Assembly (NCBI GenBank): GCA_963556255.1
Contig: OY744605.1
Span: forward strand, 38,721,108-38,785,107
Length of the DNA: 64,000 bases
Direction of reading: 5' to 3'
Source of the DNA: Allolobophora icterica
Lineage: Eukaryota; Annelida; Clitellata; Crassiclitellata; Lumbricidae
Shown one piece after another: positions 1 to 11,199 of the stretch. Below the pieces are notes generated by a model, which was not told where the DNA came from, did not search any database, and worked only from the letters and a program-made list of their open reading frames with translations. A program made the translations under genes and the position numbers. Within the stretch, counting starts at the first letter, position 1. Each line of letters opens with the position of its first letter.

Positions 1-844
1 CTTTCAACGCAATTCTCCAAATTTTAACCGGCTCAGGACATTTTATCTGCAGCCAGACATTTAGGATTGATCTACTATCCGCGATCCATGTTCCGTTTGA
101 ACCATCTGCATTTAGACTATTGAAAGCGCCATACGCTTGATACTTGTCAGTAACAGTTGAACTAGCACTTGCCATAAATCCGGTAACACTTTCGTCAGCC
201 TCCAAAATAGGTATGTATCCGATATGACATTTTTTAAGAGCATTATTATCCGCTCTACTAAGAGCGTTATCTACATAATTTTTAGTGGAGGCATCTTGAG
301 GATTAACAGGGTTTTTTAAATCGGTTATAGATTTTTGTCTCATAACGATATCTTGGTAAACATCGATTTTATGGTCGCTGGACGATTTACCGAATCGAAT
401 TATATTTTCCGTTCCCACTTTGCACAAGAAACCTTCGATCGATTGCAACGTTATAGGTTGGTTTAAATAACCTTCTATTTTGTTTAACAGATTACCCAGT
501 ATCAAAGCAAACAGTTTGTTTCCGCGTAGATCCTTACACCCCATATTACGTTGGCGATCCGAGCCCACACTTAAAAATAGATTGCCGGTCATAACGTCAC
601 CAGTCTTAGAAACTTTGTTTACACCGCTGTTTAAATCTACGTAATTTTTGGTAGCACCATCTTGGGAATTAGTAGGTTCTAACACGTTGACCAGTTTATG
701 AGAATCTAAATTAATATTCTCGGTCGCGGCGTTTGTTCCATCCATACGAAGGAAAGTAGCATTTGCTTGAGACAATGTAACTCCTCCGGCAATTATTCTT
801 TCCGAGTATCCAACATCAGTATGTCCGAATTTATCCACAGGCAT
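1..844 (-). CDS. Polinton/Maverick fibre-like protein, long form (3' end beyond the window)
   Basis: An open frame of 281 codons starts at ATG 844 and leaves the window at base 1 without a stop. The first ~70 residues are nearly identical to the neighbouring ORF at 926-1633. Residues ~60-70 and ~181-192 carry two copies of a PQDxxTKNYVD motif, and residues ~80-88 read KTGDVMTGN, both typical of tail-fibre or receptor-binding proteins of phages, giant viruses and Polinton-like viruses. From ~220 on it begins a discoidin (F5/8C)-like beta-sandwich domain. It lies downstream of the adenain-like protease on the same strand, which places it in the late-gene block of a Polinton. An AT-rich TATA-like spacer (845-925) precedes the start and resembles the one before the sister ORF. 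Family assignment is by motif and context; function as a fibre is inferred. Confidence 0.6.
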   Translation of the reverse strand, partial: MPVDKFGHTDVGYSERIIAGGVTLSQANATFLRMDGTNAATENINLDSHKLVNVLEPTNSQDGATKNYVDLNSGVNKVSKTGDVMTGNLFLSVGSDRQRNMGCKDLRGNKLFALILGNLLNKIEGYLNQPITLQSIEGFLCKVGTENIIRFGKSSSDHKIDVYQDIVMRQKSITDLKNPVNPQDASTKNYVDNALSRADNNALKKCHIGYIPILEADESVTGFMASASSTVTDKYQAYGAFNSLNADGSNGTWIADSRSILNVWLQIKCPEPVKIWRIALK

Positions 845-925
845 TTTATAATATATATACAATGTATATATTTTATTTATATCAGAACAAACCGTTGGTT
901 GAGCTCATGAATAACCTACCACGAT

Positions 926-1633
926 TTAAGTATCGTATATGTATAATTGTATGCTATGAAGTCCTACGTTAATCTGACCGATAATAATAGTCCCACCGGG
1001 AATATGTGTTTTCGTAAATCTGTAATACTGATACGCAGTATTCGTTGAAATATTGAAAAATGACGGCGCAGTTGCGGTTCTCAATAACGGAGTGGTCATC
1101 GTAAATAACGTCGTAAATGTCGAATCGCCATCGTTACGCCCTGATATGGTCCAAAAGACCCTGTGTATTTTATATACATTATCGATAGCTTTCAACGCGA
1201 TTCGCCAAATTTTAACCGGCTCAGGACATTTTATCTGTATCCATGTATTCAAAGAATCATTAGAAACCCAAGATCCGTTCAATCCATCCGCGTTGAGACT
1301 ATTGAACGCTCCGTACGCTCGATATCCGTCTATGTGTGAACTGGCACTAGCGACGAATCCGGTACTACTCTCGTCGGTTTCTAAATTAGGTATATATCCG
1401 AGATAACATTTCTTATGAGCATTATCTACGTAATATTTGGTAGCACCATCTTGGGGGTTAGTAGGATCTAACACGTTGACAATTTTATGAGAATCTAAAT
1501 TAATATTCCCAGTTGCAGCGTTTGTTCCATCCATACGAAGGAAAGTAGCATTTGCTTGAGACAATGTAACTCCTCCGGCAATTACTCTTTCTGAATATCC
1601 AACATCAGTATGTCCGAATTTATCCACAGGCAT
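926..1633 (-). CDS. Polinton/Maverick fibre-like protein, short form with discoidin-like C-terminus
   Basis: 235 codons from ATG 1633, chosen because its first residues (MPVDKFGHTD) match the start of the sister ORF at 844; the frame stays open further upstream but without family similarity. Residues 1-70 are the shared N-terminal region ending in one PQD..TKYYVD motif. Residues ~90-235 form a discoidin/F5-8C-like domain, with WIQIKCPEPVKIWRIALK, WTISGRNDG and YQYYRFT stretches typical of a carbohydrate-binding jelly-roll. Compared with the long form it lacks ~130 residues exactly between the two PQD repeats. The ORF is intact. Likely a capsid spike or fibre of an endogenous Polinton; host-cell binding is inference. 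Confidence 0.6.
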   Translation of the reverse strand: MPVDKFGHTDVGYSERVIAGGVTLSQANATFLRMDGTNAATGNINLDSHKIVNVLDPTNPQDGATKYYVDNAHKKCYLGYIPNLETDESSTGFVASASSHIDGYRAYGAFNSLNADGLNGSWVSNDSLNTWIQIKCPEPVKIWRIALKAIDNVYKIHRVFWTISGRNDGDSTFTTLFTMTTPLLRTATAPSFFNISTNTAYQYYRFTKTHIPGGTIIIGQINVGLHSIQLYIYDT

Positions 1634-1662
1634 TTTATAATATATATATAGATATAGATATA

Positions 1663-2016
1663 TTAAAATAAACCGTTTATAACTTCTTGAAAATTCGCGC
1701 CATCGTCCATCATCTTCAACACGTACAAGCACAGATGACCGCAAAACACTTCGTTATCGGGCTGTATTCGTTCGCTGTTATAATAAACCGGACGACGTAA
1801 ATATTTCAGTAGCTCGGTAGGTGGAGGGAGACCATAGCCATCGAAATATTTCGCCGAAATTTCGCCTTTCTTCTTGATCCAACACACCCAATGAGTCCCG
1901 CTTCCACTAGATTTATCTAGGTTAAGAATGCCGCTTTCGTTAGTAGGCCTACTCGGTCTCTCGGGCAACTCGTCTCGTAGGAACACGCCTCTAAAGTTTG
2001 TGATATTTAGTTGCAT
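1663..2016 (-). CDS. Polinton/Maverick adenain-like cysteine protease (maturation protease), N-terminus uncertain
   Basis: The frame from ATG 2016 gives 117 codons; it is open upstream to a stop near 2105 but has no earlier ATG. The adenain-type catalytic set is present in order: His42 in GTHW, Asp59 in FDGYG, Gln85 in ERIQ and Cys92 in CGHLC. Adenoviral and Polinton proteases of this family cleave capsid precursors. They are usually longer, and the N-terminal helix region expected before the GVFLRDELP segment is absent or lies in an unseen upstream part. It sits directly upstream of two fibre-like ORFs on the same strand, the arrangement of a Polinton late-gene block. No polymerase, integrase, ATPase or capsid gene is visible, so only part of the element is here. 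Confidence 0.75.
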   Translation of the reverse strand: MQLNITNFRGVFLRDELPERPSRPTNESGILNLDKSSGSGTHWVCWIKKKGEISAKYFDGYGLPPPTELLKYLRRPVYYNSERIQPDNEVFCGHLCLYVLKMMDDGANFQEVINGLF

Positions 2017-2052
2017 GTACGGTTTGCGAGTTGTACGAAGTGACAGTGACAA

Positions 2053-2744
2053 GAACGTGCGAAATAATCGTCGATCAAAAGCAGCGATCTTCGATCTGGG
2101 ATAGGCCTATTACTTCAACAAGAAGTGAACTTTGAACTGAACTTTCAACCAGTTCGAATGTGGAACGCCCAAGTTCTACGAGCAGTGCGAACTGTGAAGA
2201 GATATATTCTTTTGGGACAATCCAAGTACGAATAATCAACGGCAAGAAATCAAGTTGGGGGAGTTAGCATAGGTAAATAATAACTAGTTAATCGCAAGAT
2301 GCTGGATTGGAAGTGATAATCTACGATTCCGTCAGTTAGCAATTTATATATAGAACATTGATCACATGATTGTGTAATGATTATGCGTTATTCGCACAAA
2401 GCCTATAGGTCCCTTTTGAATAATTAAACTGAAGAAACTGATTGACATTCATTACTATGTTATGCATTTGATTGCTAATGCTAAAGATAGGGGAAATTAA
2501 ACCGAAGTAGCGGGTGATCGTAATCATAATCTCCAAACTTATGAAGCGCCACTCGAAAGCCAAGCTCAGCTAGGGCACCAACATAATATATTCACGAGCG
2601 CTGCTTAGGTAAGATCAAATATAGGCCTACCAGGTCTACGCGCTATATTCAGTTATAACTACTGTAGAATACAGAGTAGGCTAAATCTCAGAGGCATAAT
2701 CGTACGTGTATGCAACAATCCAATCCTGCCGGTACTAGGACTAA
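2053..2744. other. No gene recognised; flank of the Polinton fragment
   Basis: No coding region, TIR or known repeat was recognised. A TAGGCCTA octamer occurs near 2103 and another near 2623. The right boundary of the Polinton fragment must lie in or before this stretch but I could not place it. Confidence 0.5.
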
Positions 2745-2935
2745 ATGTCCCCGGACAAAATGTCCCGGACATAATGTCCCGGACAAAATGTCCACAGACA
2801 AAATGTCCCCAGACAAAATGTCCCCGGACAAAATGTCCTCGGACAAAATGTCCCCGGACAAAATGTCTCTGGACAAAATGTCTCCGAAAGAAATGTCCCC
2901 GGACAAAATGTCCCCGGACAAAATGTCCCCAGACA
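2745..2935. repeat. 15-bp minisatellite, unit GGACAAAATGTCCCC
   Basis: About 13 copies of a 15-bp unit that is itself nearly palindromic (GGAC....GTCC). Because the period is a multiple of three, it reads open in several frames, giving MSPDK or TKCPR type repeats that are not genes. The order of sequence variants matches the inverted array at 17879-18105. Confidence 0.95.
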
Positions 2936-3382
2936 AAAGTATCAGATACAGCAGCATTTCATGTTAATCTTCCGACGGCCAATGGTTTTGGGTCAGCCGG
3001 TGTCACAAAATAGAGCATCAGATACAGTTATATCCCCTTAGCAGAATGCAGTATCCGGCCGGATGAATGTGAACGGGAGGGACTACCCACTCGCGTGCAA
3101 AAGCATCCCCATGAGTCGTATGAAATTATCGCTCGTCAAAAAAGTTTCCCCTGCAACATAATTACAAACTGTGCGATTTAACTCAATTTAGAACTATGTC
3201 AGTCGTGGTCATGGGCAAAGCCATAACGCTACTTAGTGTTGGCATACGTGGACAAATAATATTAATAGGCCTAATAATGAAAACATGGACAATTTCTAAA
3301 GCGCCGTAACGCGACCATGCAGCTACAAGGGCGCTCTACAGACACCATGCACCTATAGCCTAACATAACAACCGGTCCTAGA
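2936..3382. other. No gene recognised
   Basis: Unique-looking sequence between the minisatellite and the LINE end. Short repeats of ATCAGATACAG occur near 2940 and 3018. Nothing else was seen. Confidence 0.4.
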
Positions 3383-4620
3383 AGGATTCATTTTGATAAT
3401 TTATATAGCCCCTCTTCAAGAAACCTACTCAGAGGTGCTCCTAGACCAGCCACGGTTAAAAATAGAGGACTTAAGGAGACGGTAGAAAACAGGTGAATTT
3501 CCTCGTGGAAATAGGCGCAAAGAATGTGGGAGCCAATTCCACGTAGAGGGGAGAGCCACTGAGAAGGCACGACGCTGTTAAACTGATGAGCGGGACCGAG
3601 GTACCAACAGCTCACCTCCAGTTGCAGAACGCAGAACTCGACGGGACATTAGGCCAGAGAGCGGACAGCAGAGATCAGATAGGTAAGACGGAGCTTCACC
3701 AGAGAGAGACCGCCAAACAAGAGAAGCAATCCTATAGGAGATGCGCTGCGAGGCAGGAAACCAATACAGGACATCGTGCATATAAGCTGAAACTGGTGCA
3801 CATTTTGGGATATGGGCAATGAGCTGAGCGGCAGAGCGAAGAACCCGGTCAAGTCGCCCAATTAGAGCCAATGGATATCCAGTGAGAACAGAGCAGCAAT
3901 AGTCAACTCTACTGGAGATAAAAGCGTGAACAAGGATTACCGCCGCGTCATAAGAAAGGGACCGTATTACAACACGCAACTGCCGGAGCTGATACTGATA
4001 GTAGCAACTCCGGGTGACCAAGTAAACATGCTGAGAAAAAGTAAGCTCTTGGTCAATTGTCACCCCCAGATCCCGGATAGTGAGCGAAAAGGAGACATGA
4101 GGAAGGCCTCTGCTAACAAGTGCAGGTCAACCTTTGCCAGCTGTCTGCGACCACCAAGCCAAATAAATTGAGTTTTAGATGGGTTCCGCAGAAACCGATT
4201 AGAAGCCATCCATCCAGAAAGGGTGTCAATGGCATGGAACATCAGGCCAACAGAAGCAGCTGCCTCTGTTGGACGGCAATGGATGTATGCTTGTATGTCA
4301 TCAGCATAGAGGTGATGCAGTAGTCCACAAGACCACAATAAATAACTGATATCAGAAGTGAACAGAATGTAGAGCAATGGGCCAAGCACAGACCCCTGGG
4401 AAACACCAAAGCAGAGCAGGAACCCAGGAGGACCTAGAAGAGCAAGTCAAGACACAGTTAGAGCGACCGGTAAGAAAAGAGCAGAGCCAGTCTAATGGTT
4501 TGCCAAGACTCCAAATGAGACCGAAAGACGCTGGAGAAGGATGGTGTAGTCAACTGAGTCAAATGCAGAGCTAACGTCAAAAAGGGCCAAAAGAGTAACC
4601 TGATCACTAGCTATGGCACC
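3383..4620 (-). mobile_element. L2/CR1-type LINE fragment, reverse transcriptase (degenerate)
   Basis: Read on the minus strand, the reverse transcriptase runs from about 4620 to 3560: an FDVSSAFDSVD-like palm motif (~4565), a LGPLLYILFTSDIS block (~4385), the catalytic HLYADD box (~4305), then the conserved C-terminal region (NPSKTQFIWLG, LVHAFISSRVDYC, DVLYWFPASQRISYR). Frameshifts split it into several frames, so it is dead. The 3' UTR ends near 3383. The same C-terminal block occurs in the L2 copies at 12.1, 48.4 and 60-61 kb. 5' truncated: no endonuclease was seen. Confidence 0.85.
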
Positions 4621-4867
4621 ATATAATCAGACAGGAGGCGAACCATTAGGGTCTCGGTTGAATGGTTTTTTCGAACACTTGACTGGAGGGGAGGGAGTAA
4701 ACCATTTGTATTAAGATAAACAGTTAACTGATTTGTAACTATTTGCCACCTTCAGAAATATCTTCAAAACCACAAGAAATAACGCTGAAAAAGCTACTAT
4801 TTGGTCGAATTTACTAAGCATAGTAGCAACTTAAAAAACTTGGCGCCTTATTCGTACTATAATAAAA

Positions 4868-5974
4868 TTGGGCGATCGGGATCCACCAATTGACAAGCCA
4901 GGCGGTTGGAGAGGATCTATACGCGAACGCGTTCCCCCACAAGATCAGACTGCTTGGATTCACTTCGTCCGGAGGATGCACTCTACCTACCGGGACAGGG
5001 AGCGTGAGTACTGGGAAGCTATCATTACTCGCCAGTCGACGGAACCTAAGAAACTATGGTCTACTTTCAACAGCCTCCTCGGTCGACGATCGGCCAGCCG
5101 GCAGTCCCAGTCTCCGCCGCCGTTTACTGCAGACGCATTCCCGGAGCGGCATACAACCAAGGTTTCAACCATACGTGACGCTACTTCAGCTTCTTCTCCA
5201 CCAGAATACTCTGTCACCGATCACCGTCTTACCGTCTTAAATGAGGTCACTGGATTAGAGTTACGTCGGCTCATCCTAAGCTCTGCGCCAAAAACGTGTG
5301 AGCTGGACCCTGTTCCTACATTTCTCGTACAAGAGATCATTGATGACTCCCTGCCATTCTTCACTACACTATGCAACCGGTCGATCCAGGAAACTCATCT
5401 TCTGTCCTCTCAAAAGCGGTCAATTCTGCTTCCAGCGTTGAAGCGAGAAGGTCTGGATCCAGATGATCCAGCCAGCTACCGACCAATTGCCAATGTTACA
5501 TTTTTATCTAAAATATTAGAGCGCATAGTCGCTAACCAATTAATTGCGTATTTACATATGCATGAGCTGCTTCCCTCCCAGCACTCCTGGTCCGTCTACT
5601 TTCTGATCTCTATGGTGCCTTTGACCGTGGTCAGGTCACTCTCTTGGCTCTTTTCGACGTTAGTGCTGCTTTCGACTCTGTAGATCATCCTATCTTGCTC
5701 CAACGCCTCTCTACTTCTTTTGGGTTGGCCGGTGCTCCTTTAGAATGGCTTCGCTCCTTTCTGTCTGAGCGCACAAACAGTGTGGTTGTTGGCGCCTCTA
5801 GGTCCCGTTGGGTCCCTGCCCCTTTTGGTGTGCCACAGGGCTCAGTGTTGGGCCCTTTACTGTACATTATTTACACAGCTGGTATTAGTTCCTTGCTGTC
5901 CACAAATGGCCTCCTGCACCAGCTCTGCGCTGATGACGCGCACAACTACAGTACCGCCGGCTCTAAATAATTCT
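4868..5974 (+). mobile_element. L2/CR1-type LINE fragment, reverse transcriptase (degenerate, opposite orientation)
   Basis: From about 4868 the plus strand encodes the region before the RT (FNSLLGRRS) and RT motifs: ELDPVPTFLVQEI, RPIANVTFLSKILERIVANQL, then after a frameshift near 5640 FDVSAAFDSVDHPILLQRL, GVPQGSVLGPLLYIIYT and a catalytic box reading CADDA instead of YADD. It stops at about 5974, so it is truncated at both ends and inactive. It lies head to head with the minus-strand copy at 3383-4620. Confidence 0.85.
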
Positions 5975-6516
5975 CTACAGAGCTTGAGCTGTGCATGAGA
6001 AGCGCGCAAATCTGGCGCGATTCGAGCTTCGTAAAGCTTGGTCTCGTGCTTGATTGTTGCCACTACAACGCTAAAATGGCGCTGTCGAGACTCCGCCCAC
6101 AGATCATTAGTTGGATCGTTAATGACGGTGGCGGCTCCGGGGGCTCTGCCGTTATCAGCAGGGTGGCTTAATTAATTATTACTGGCCCGTCTCGAGAGGC
6201 AGATGATCTCTGGTAGTTCACGTTATACTGTAACTGTCTTTAAATAAGAAATTAAGATAGGCCTACACTGAAGGCTTATTGTATCTCACGAGTCGTCAGT
6301 TGTTTCATGTGACTTTCTATTGGTTTTGTAGTCTGGGTTTGACGGATTTAAGATCTTGCTGTGTCAATTGTCATTTGCAATTCCAGAAACATTGTAAAAA
6401 TAGATCTCCACCTGTTAAATTGGTTATGTCTGTTGTAGTTCTAATTATTGTATTATTATCGTCTCCTAAATAACTAGGATCATAGCTTATTTTACTGTGC
6501 CCCCGACTGTCTTATT

Positions 6517-6520
<4 letters not shown>
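5975..6520. other. No gene recognised
   Basis: No coding similarity seen. Moderately AT-rich, with one TAGGCCTA near 6259. Confidence 0.4.
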
Positions 6521-6592
<72 letters not shown>

Positions 6593-6655
6593 CTCGCTCT
6601 CTCTCTCTTTCTTCCTCTCTCTCTCTTTCTTCCTCTCTCTCTTTCTCACTCTCTC

Positions 6656-6747
<92 letters not shown>
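6521..6747. repeat. (CT)n microsatellite, ~227 bp
   Basis: Nearly pure CT dinucleotide tract with a few CTTT and CTCG interruptions. The long Leu-Ser frames it creates are not genes. Confidence 0.98.
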
Positions 6748-6751
<4 letters not shown>

Positions 6752-6884
6752 ATGTTTGTAGGCTATGTAGCTTTCATTTGGTATCTGTTTTTTTGTTGTC
6801 TCGCTGCCCAAGGTTTCGGCAGTTTAGTTAAGAACTCTGCTTAATTTGTTGTATTGATCTGTTAATTAAGATTCAGGTTGGTTT

Positions 6885-7060
6885 CTGTTTCGCGGCATCG
6901 TATTTCAGTTCTGCGAATGGGTGTCCCTGCTCGCGGGAGCTTGCTCCCTTTTGGGCCCTTCCCCTGCTAACCAGCTTGCTATGTAAATCTTCTGTTTGTA
7001 TACAAGTATTTTTTGGATTTTGGTTGCAATAAACGAGTATCGTATCGTATATGCAGCCGA
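6885..7060 (+). mobile_element. LINE 3' UTR fragment
   Basis: A segment with GGGTGTCCCT, a GGGCC stretch, an AATAAA-like signal and a short (ATCGT)n tail resembles the 3' UTR at 16880-17020 in order and wording. It is therefore the 3' end of the same non-LTR family, without its ORF. Confidence 0.55.
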
Positions 7061-7336
7061 ATTGCCGCTGTAATGACAAGAGATATCGTATCGCATGGAC
7101 TTCTGTGGGTAGCATTGACTTAATATCGTAAGTTGAACTTTTTCTCGCCTCTTCTTTGCTTTAAAATGATATTATTTGTGTGACTGATGAGAGGCTCTTC
7201 CATCTAACTGAACAAGACTTCCGTCAAACCTTCTTCGCTCGAATAGTTGATAACTCTTTCTTTCTGCGTGCATTGCCTTCTCTTCCCCATTTTTCCTCAT
7301 TCTTCTCCATTCTGCTACACTCCGAATCATCCAGCG

Positions 7337-8433
<1,097 letters not shown>

Positions 8434-8449
8434 CAGTCTTGTTGTCAAG

Positions 8450-8625
8450 ACCTTAAACCTCAAGACCAAGACCAAGACCTTGAACCTCAAGACCAAGACC
8501 AAGACCAAGACCTTGAACCTCAAGACCAAGACCAAGACCAAGACTTTGAACCTCGAGACCAAGACCAAGACCAAGACCTTGAACCTCAAGACCAAGACCA
8601 AGACCAAGACCAAGACCCAAAAAAT
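8450..8625. repeat. Subterminal minisatellite, left array of the hAT element
   Basis: Tandem copies of a ~30-33 bp unit made of repeated AAGACC plus TTGAACCTC. It reads as KTKTLNL peptides in one frame, but this is a by-product of the period. The sister array sits at the other end of the same transposon. Confidence 0.9.
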
Positions 8626-8739
8626 CGCAATCAGGTCAAGACTTCTCAAAATTGTCAAGTTGGAATATTCGCTATTTTACTGAAAACATGAGTCTTTTAT
8701 TTTATTCAAGCAAATTAACTTTAAATGCAAACTGCAGAG

Positions 8740-8930
8740 AAATCCGAATTTGTATTCAAAAGTCCTTCATGCAAACTATTATTCCAAATGCCTTTTGTAT
8801 TTTATAAAAACCAATTCGCTCAGAATTTTCTGGCCAAGACGTGCCTGGTGGGCCTCATAAAAATTCCGCCATGTGAAAAAATACGTTCTACAGGTGCTGA
8901 AGTCGCTGACATACACACATTAGCTTTTCA
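8740..8930 (-). pseudogene. hAT transposase C-terminal (dimerisation) domain remnant
   Basis: The minus strand reads SATSAPVERIFSHGGIFMRP, matching the hAT C-terminal dimerisation signature (SAxxERxFSxxG), then continues after a frameshift as KILSELVFIKY. Stops and the frameshift make it non-functional. It belongs to the surrounding 905-bp hAT element. Confidence 0.8.
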
Positions 8931-9167
8931 AGCACTGGATGTAAATGTACAGAGAGTGAGTCCTTTTGAAATCTTCCCATGGTTTATCATACCGTCTGAT
9001 ACAGAATAACTGTTGCTGCTGCCAATGGGTTTTCCTGACCAACAAGACTTGTATCCATCCATAGATATTGGTCGTATGATGCAAGCAGGATTGATACAGA
9101 ATTCTTGAGTTCTGTTAAATGACTGTTCATATTGACAGCCGGTCTTGGTCTTGGTCTTGCGAGACCA

Positions 9168-9315
9168 AGACCAAGACTTTGAACCTCAAGACCAAGACCA
9201 AGACCAAGACCTTGAACCTCAAGACCAAGACCAAGACCAAGACCTTGAACCTCAAGACCAAGACCAAGACCAAGACTTTTAAAAACGAACTCGAGTGCAC
9301 TCGAGACCAAGACCT
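9168..9315. repeat. Subterminal minisatellite, right array of the hAT element
   Basis: Same AAGACC/TTGAACCTC unit as the left array and in the same orientation, not inverted. It is preceded by a GGTCTTGG run (9141-9160) that can pair with the array as a hairpin. Confidence 0.9.
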
Positions 9316-9346
9316 TGGTCTCGAGGACAACAAGACTGCTACTATC

Positions 9347-10590
9347 TCCCCCCTGTAAGCTGGAAGCAATCCCCCTAATGTAAACCCCTTTCCATACCGC
9401 CCCTTCTCTTCCTCCACTGCCCTCTCCACTCCAATCCCCTTCCGTTCCCCACCCCTTATCCCATCCACTCTCCATTTACCTCTCCTAGTGTACCTCCCCT
9501 CCCCTCCCCTTGAAGTGGTGTGCGGGGGTCCACCCCCGGAAAAATTTGGATTTCTACATTGCCGTTTGTGAGTTTTAGCGCATTTTGGAGAAAGAAAACT
9601 GGTTTTGGAAAACTATACATTTTAGTTCAGCGGAACTGTTGAATTAATTTCTGCAGGGCTCCCAATGCACTTTTTAAAATGTTATGGAACAGGCTGTAAT
9701 AAATATGGCACAAAATTTCCAAAATATGAAACACATGTTAAAATATTGGGCAACATGGAACAGTGTTCAGCAAATAATTATATGGGGATTTTAAAGACTG
9801 CATTATTAATGGATATTTCTGGTGCTGTGCAACGGCAACAGGCTCCATCCTTGCCTAGTACAGTGTTATCCAGCCGACAATTATTGTGCAGGAATATTTC
9901 AAGACCCGATAATCCCATTTTCACTGCACTACACGACAATAATTGTAGCATTGACCAACTGGATTTTTTAATTGACAGGATTACGAATGCTTTTCTTCAA
10001 TTAAATTTTTTTGTGCATCTTTCATCAATAAAAAATAGCAGAACATAATGGCCAATAGCTAAAGAAAAACAACTAATAATGATATACTATAACACTGCTT
10101 AGACACTGTAACCTCAGCAAATATTGCATGGCCCATAATACTGACGCATTACAATACTAAGTTGAAAATGTCGTTCCAAGGCCTTCGTAACATAATCAAT
10201 AATGGCCAATAGCAATGTTTAATCTAAAATGTTCAGTCCTCGGATGTTGCAGGACGAAGCATTTTGCTAGCCTCAGTCAGTACTGCAGTTGAACAGCAAC
10301 ATCCATTTCATTGGGGGGAACCTTTCCCTCTGGCACAAATTGGAAGCAGTCTGCTTCCTTCCCCCCCCCCTAACGTAGTAGGCCCTGAATGTAAATGTAA
10401 ATCTCCGAAACTTCTCAGTGCCACACAAAAGCCTCGTCAGGGAGACAAACTTATTCACCCGCGCTTTATCAAGTCCGTAAATAGCCATGTCCGCCTTGCC
10501 CGTTCCGTGCCAGGGTTAGAGTCCGGGAAGGTCAAGCCGAGGAGACAGCCGGTTGCTACGGTGGTATACGGTGATGATGGAGGTTGTGGG
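9347..10590. other. No gene recognised
   Basis: Pyrimidine-rich (CCCCT) sequence at 9350-9510, then AT-rich sequence with a 127-codon open frame (9665-10048, +) without recognisable motifs. Possibly decayed transposon DNA; not assigned. Confidence 0.35.
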
Positions 10591-11191
10591 CAGGCCCGCC
10601 GAGAGGGAGGCAGAGGGGCAACAGCCCAGGGGCCAGGCGACTTTTAAGGGCCCGGTCCAGGCCCGCACTCAACTCATAAAAAAATATTGTAATCCTGTTA
10701 AACAAAGTTTATTATTTGTGCCTTTTTAAATATAATATTACTTACACTTAACTACAATCGGGGGTGCTCGATAGTGTAGTGGTTAGCGCGCTGGACTGTC
10801 AGGCGAGAGGTCGGGGGTTCAAATCCCCGCCAGGGCAGATATTTCTGCTCCACCTGCACACCTATCCAAATCAGCTATGATGAGTACACTGACCGTACAC
10901 TGTCGGTGGGAGATGAGACGGCGAGGGAGAGGACTAGCCACCGCCTTCATATGCAGATGCCAAGAAAATGAAGTCGCTAACACTTCATACCCATGGCTGC
11001 CTCAGGGCTAGCTTAAGGGACTGCTCTTCTTCTAACTACAATCAGTTTAGACTACAATCAGTTTAACTATCGTACGGTCGTTCCCGCACTTTAATTATTT
11101 CAATATTTTAAATTTTCTCATGAAGCCTACAGAAAATTTAAAGGCCTGTTGCTGTTCTGCTTAGGGCCCGGAATTTCTGTTGACGGGCCTG
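10591..11191. mobile_element. hAT-like non-autonomous element with a nested SINE (601 bp)
   Basis: Ends CAGGCCCG and CGGGCCTG are inverted repeats. Flanks are GTTGTGGG (10583-10590) and GTTGTGTG (11192-11199), an 8-bp duplication with one mismatch. No transposase is seen. A tRNA-derived SINE with its own target duplication lies inside, so it arrived later. Confidence 0.7.
10760..11032 (+). mobile_element. tRNA-derived SINE (273 bp)
   Basis: The first ~78 bp resemble a tRNA, closest by eye to tRNA-Asp: A-box-like TAGTGTAGTGGTTAGCG, a CTGTCAG anticodon region and B-box GGTTCAAATCC. A ~190-bp non-tRNA body ends in a CTTCTTC tail. An 11-bp duplication TAACTACAATC flanks it at 10749-10759 and 11033-11043. 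It would be transcribed by RNA polymerase III and moved by a partner LINE; which one is not known. Confidence 0.85.
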
Positions 11192-11199
11192 GTTGTGTG

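Larger units (their letters stand above)
8434..9338 (-). mobile_element. Non-autonomous hAT transposon with subterminal minisatellites (905 bp)
   Basis: Perfect 13-bp inverted repeats (CAGTCTTGTTGTC) bound the element, and an identical 8-bp duplication CTACTATC lies at 8426-8433 and 9339-9346. These are hAT hallmarks. Inside are two arrays of an AAGACC-rich repeat just within each end (about 8450-8625 and 9168-9315) and, between them, a decayed hAT C-terminal transposase segment on the minus strand. Most of the transposase is deleted, so it could move only with enzyme supplied in trans. The perfect ends suggest a fairly recent insertion. Confidence 0.93.

Noticed and set aside
1053..1406. Plus-strand 117-codon frame
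   Set aside because: Antisense shadow of the Polinton fibre-like ORF.
2688..3013. MSPDK / TKCPR / GDILS repeat proteins (also 17682-18400)
   Set aside because: By-products of a 15-bp satellite whose period is a multiple of three; three frames on both strands are equally open.
6497..6844. Leu-Ser-rich open frames across the CT repeats (also 44198-44698 and 46331-46995)
   Set aside because: Pure dinucleotide repeats are open in several frames; no conserved protein, start context or exon structure.
10760..10838. Functional tRNA gene
   Set aside because: The tRNA-like head is followed by a SINE body, tail and 11-bp target duplication; the acceptor stem does not pair well.
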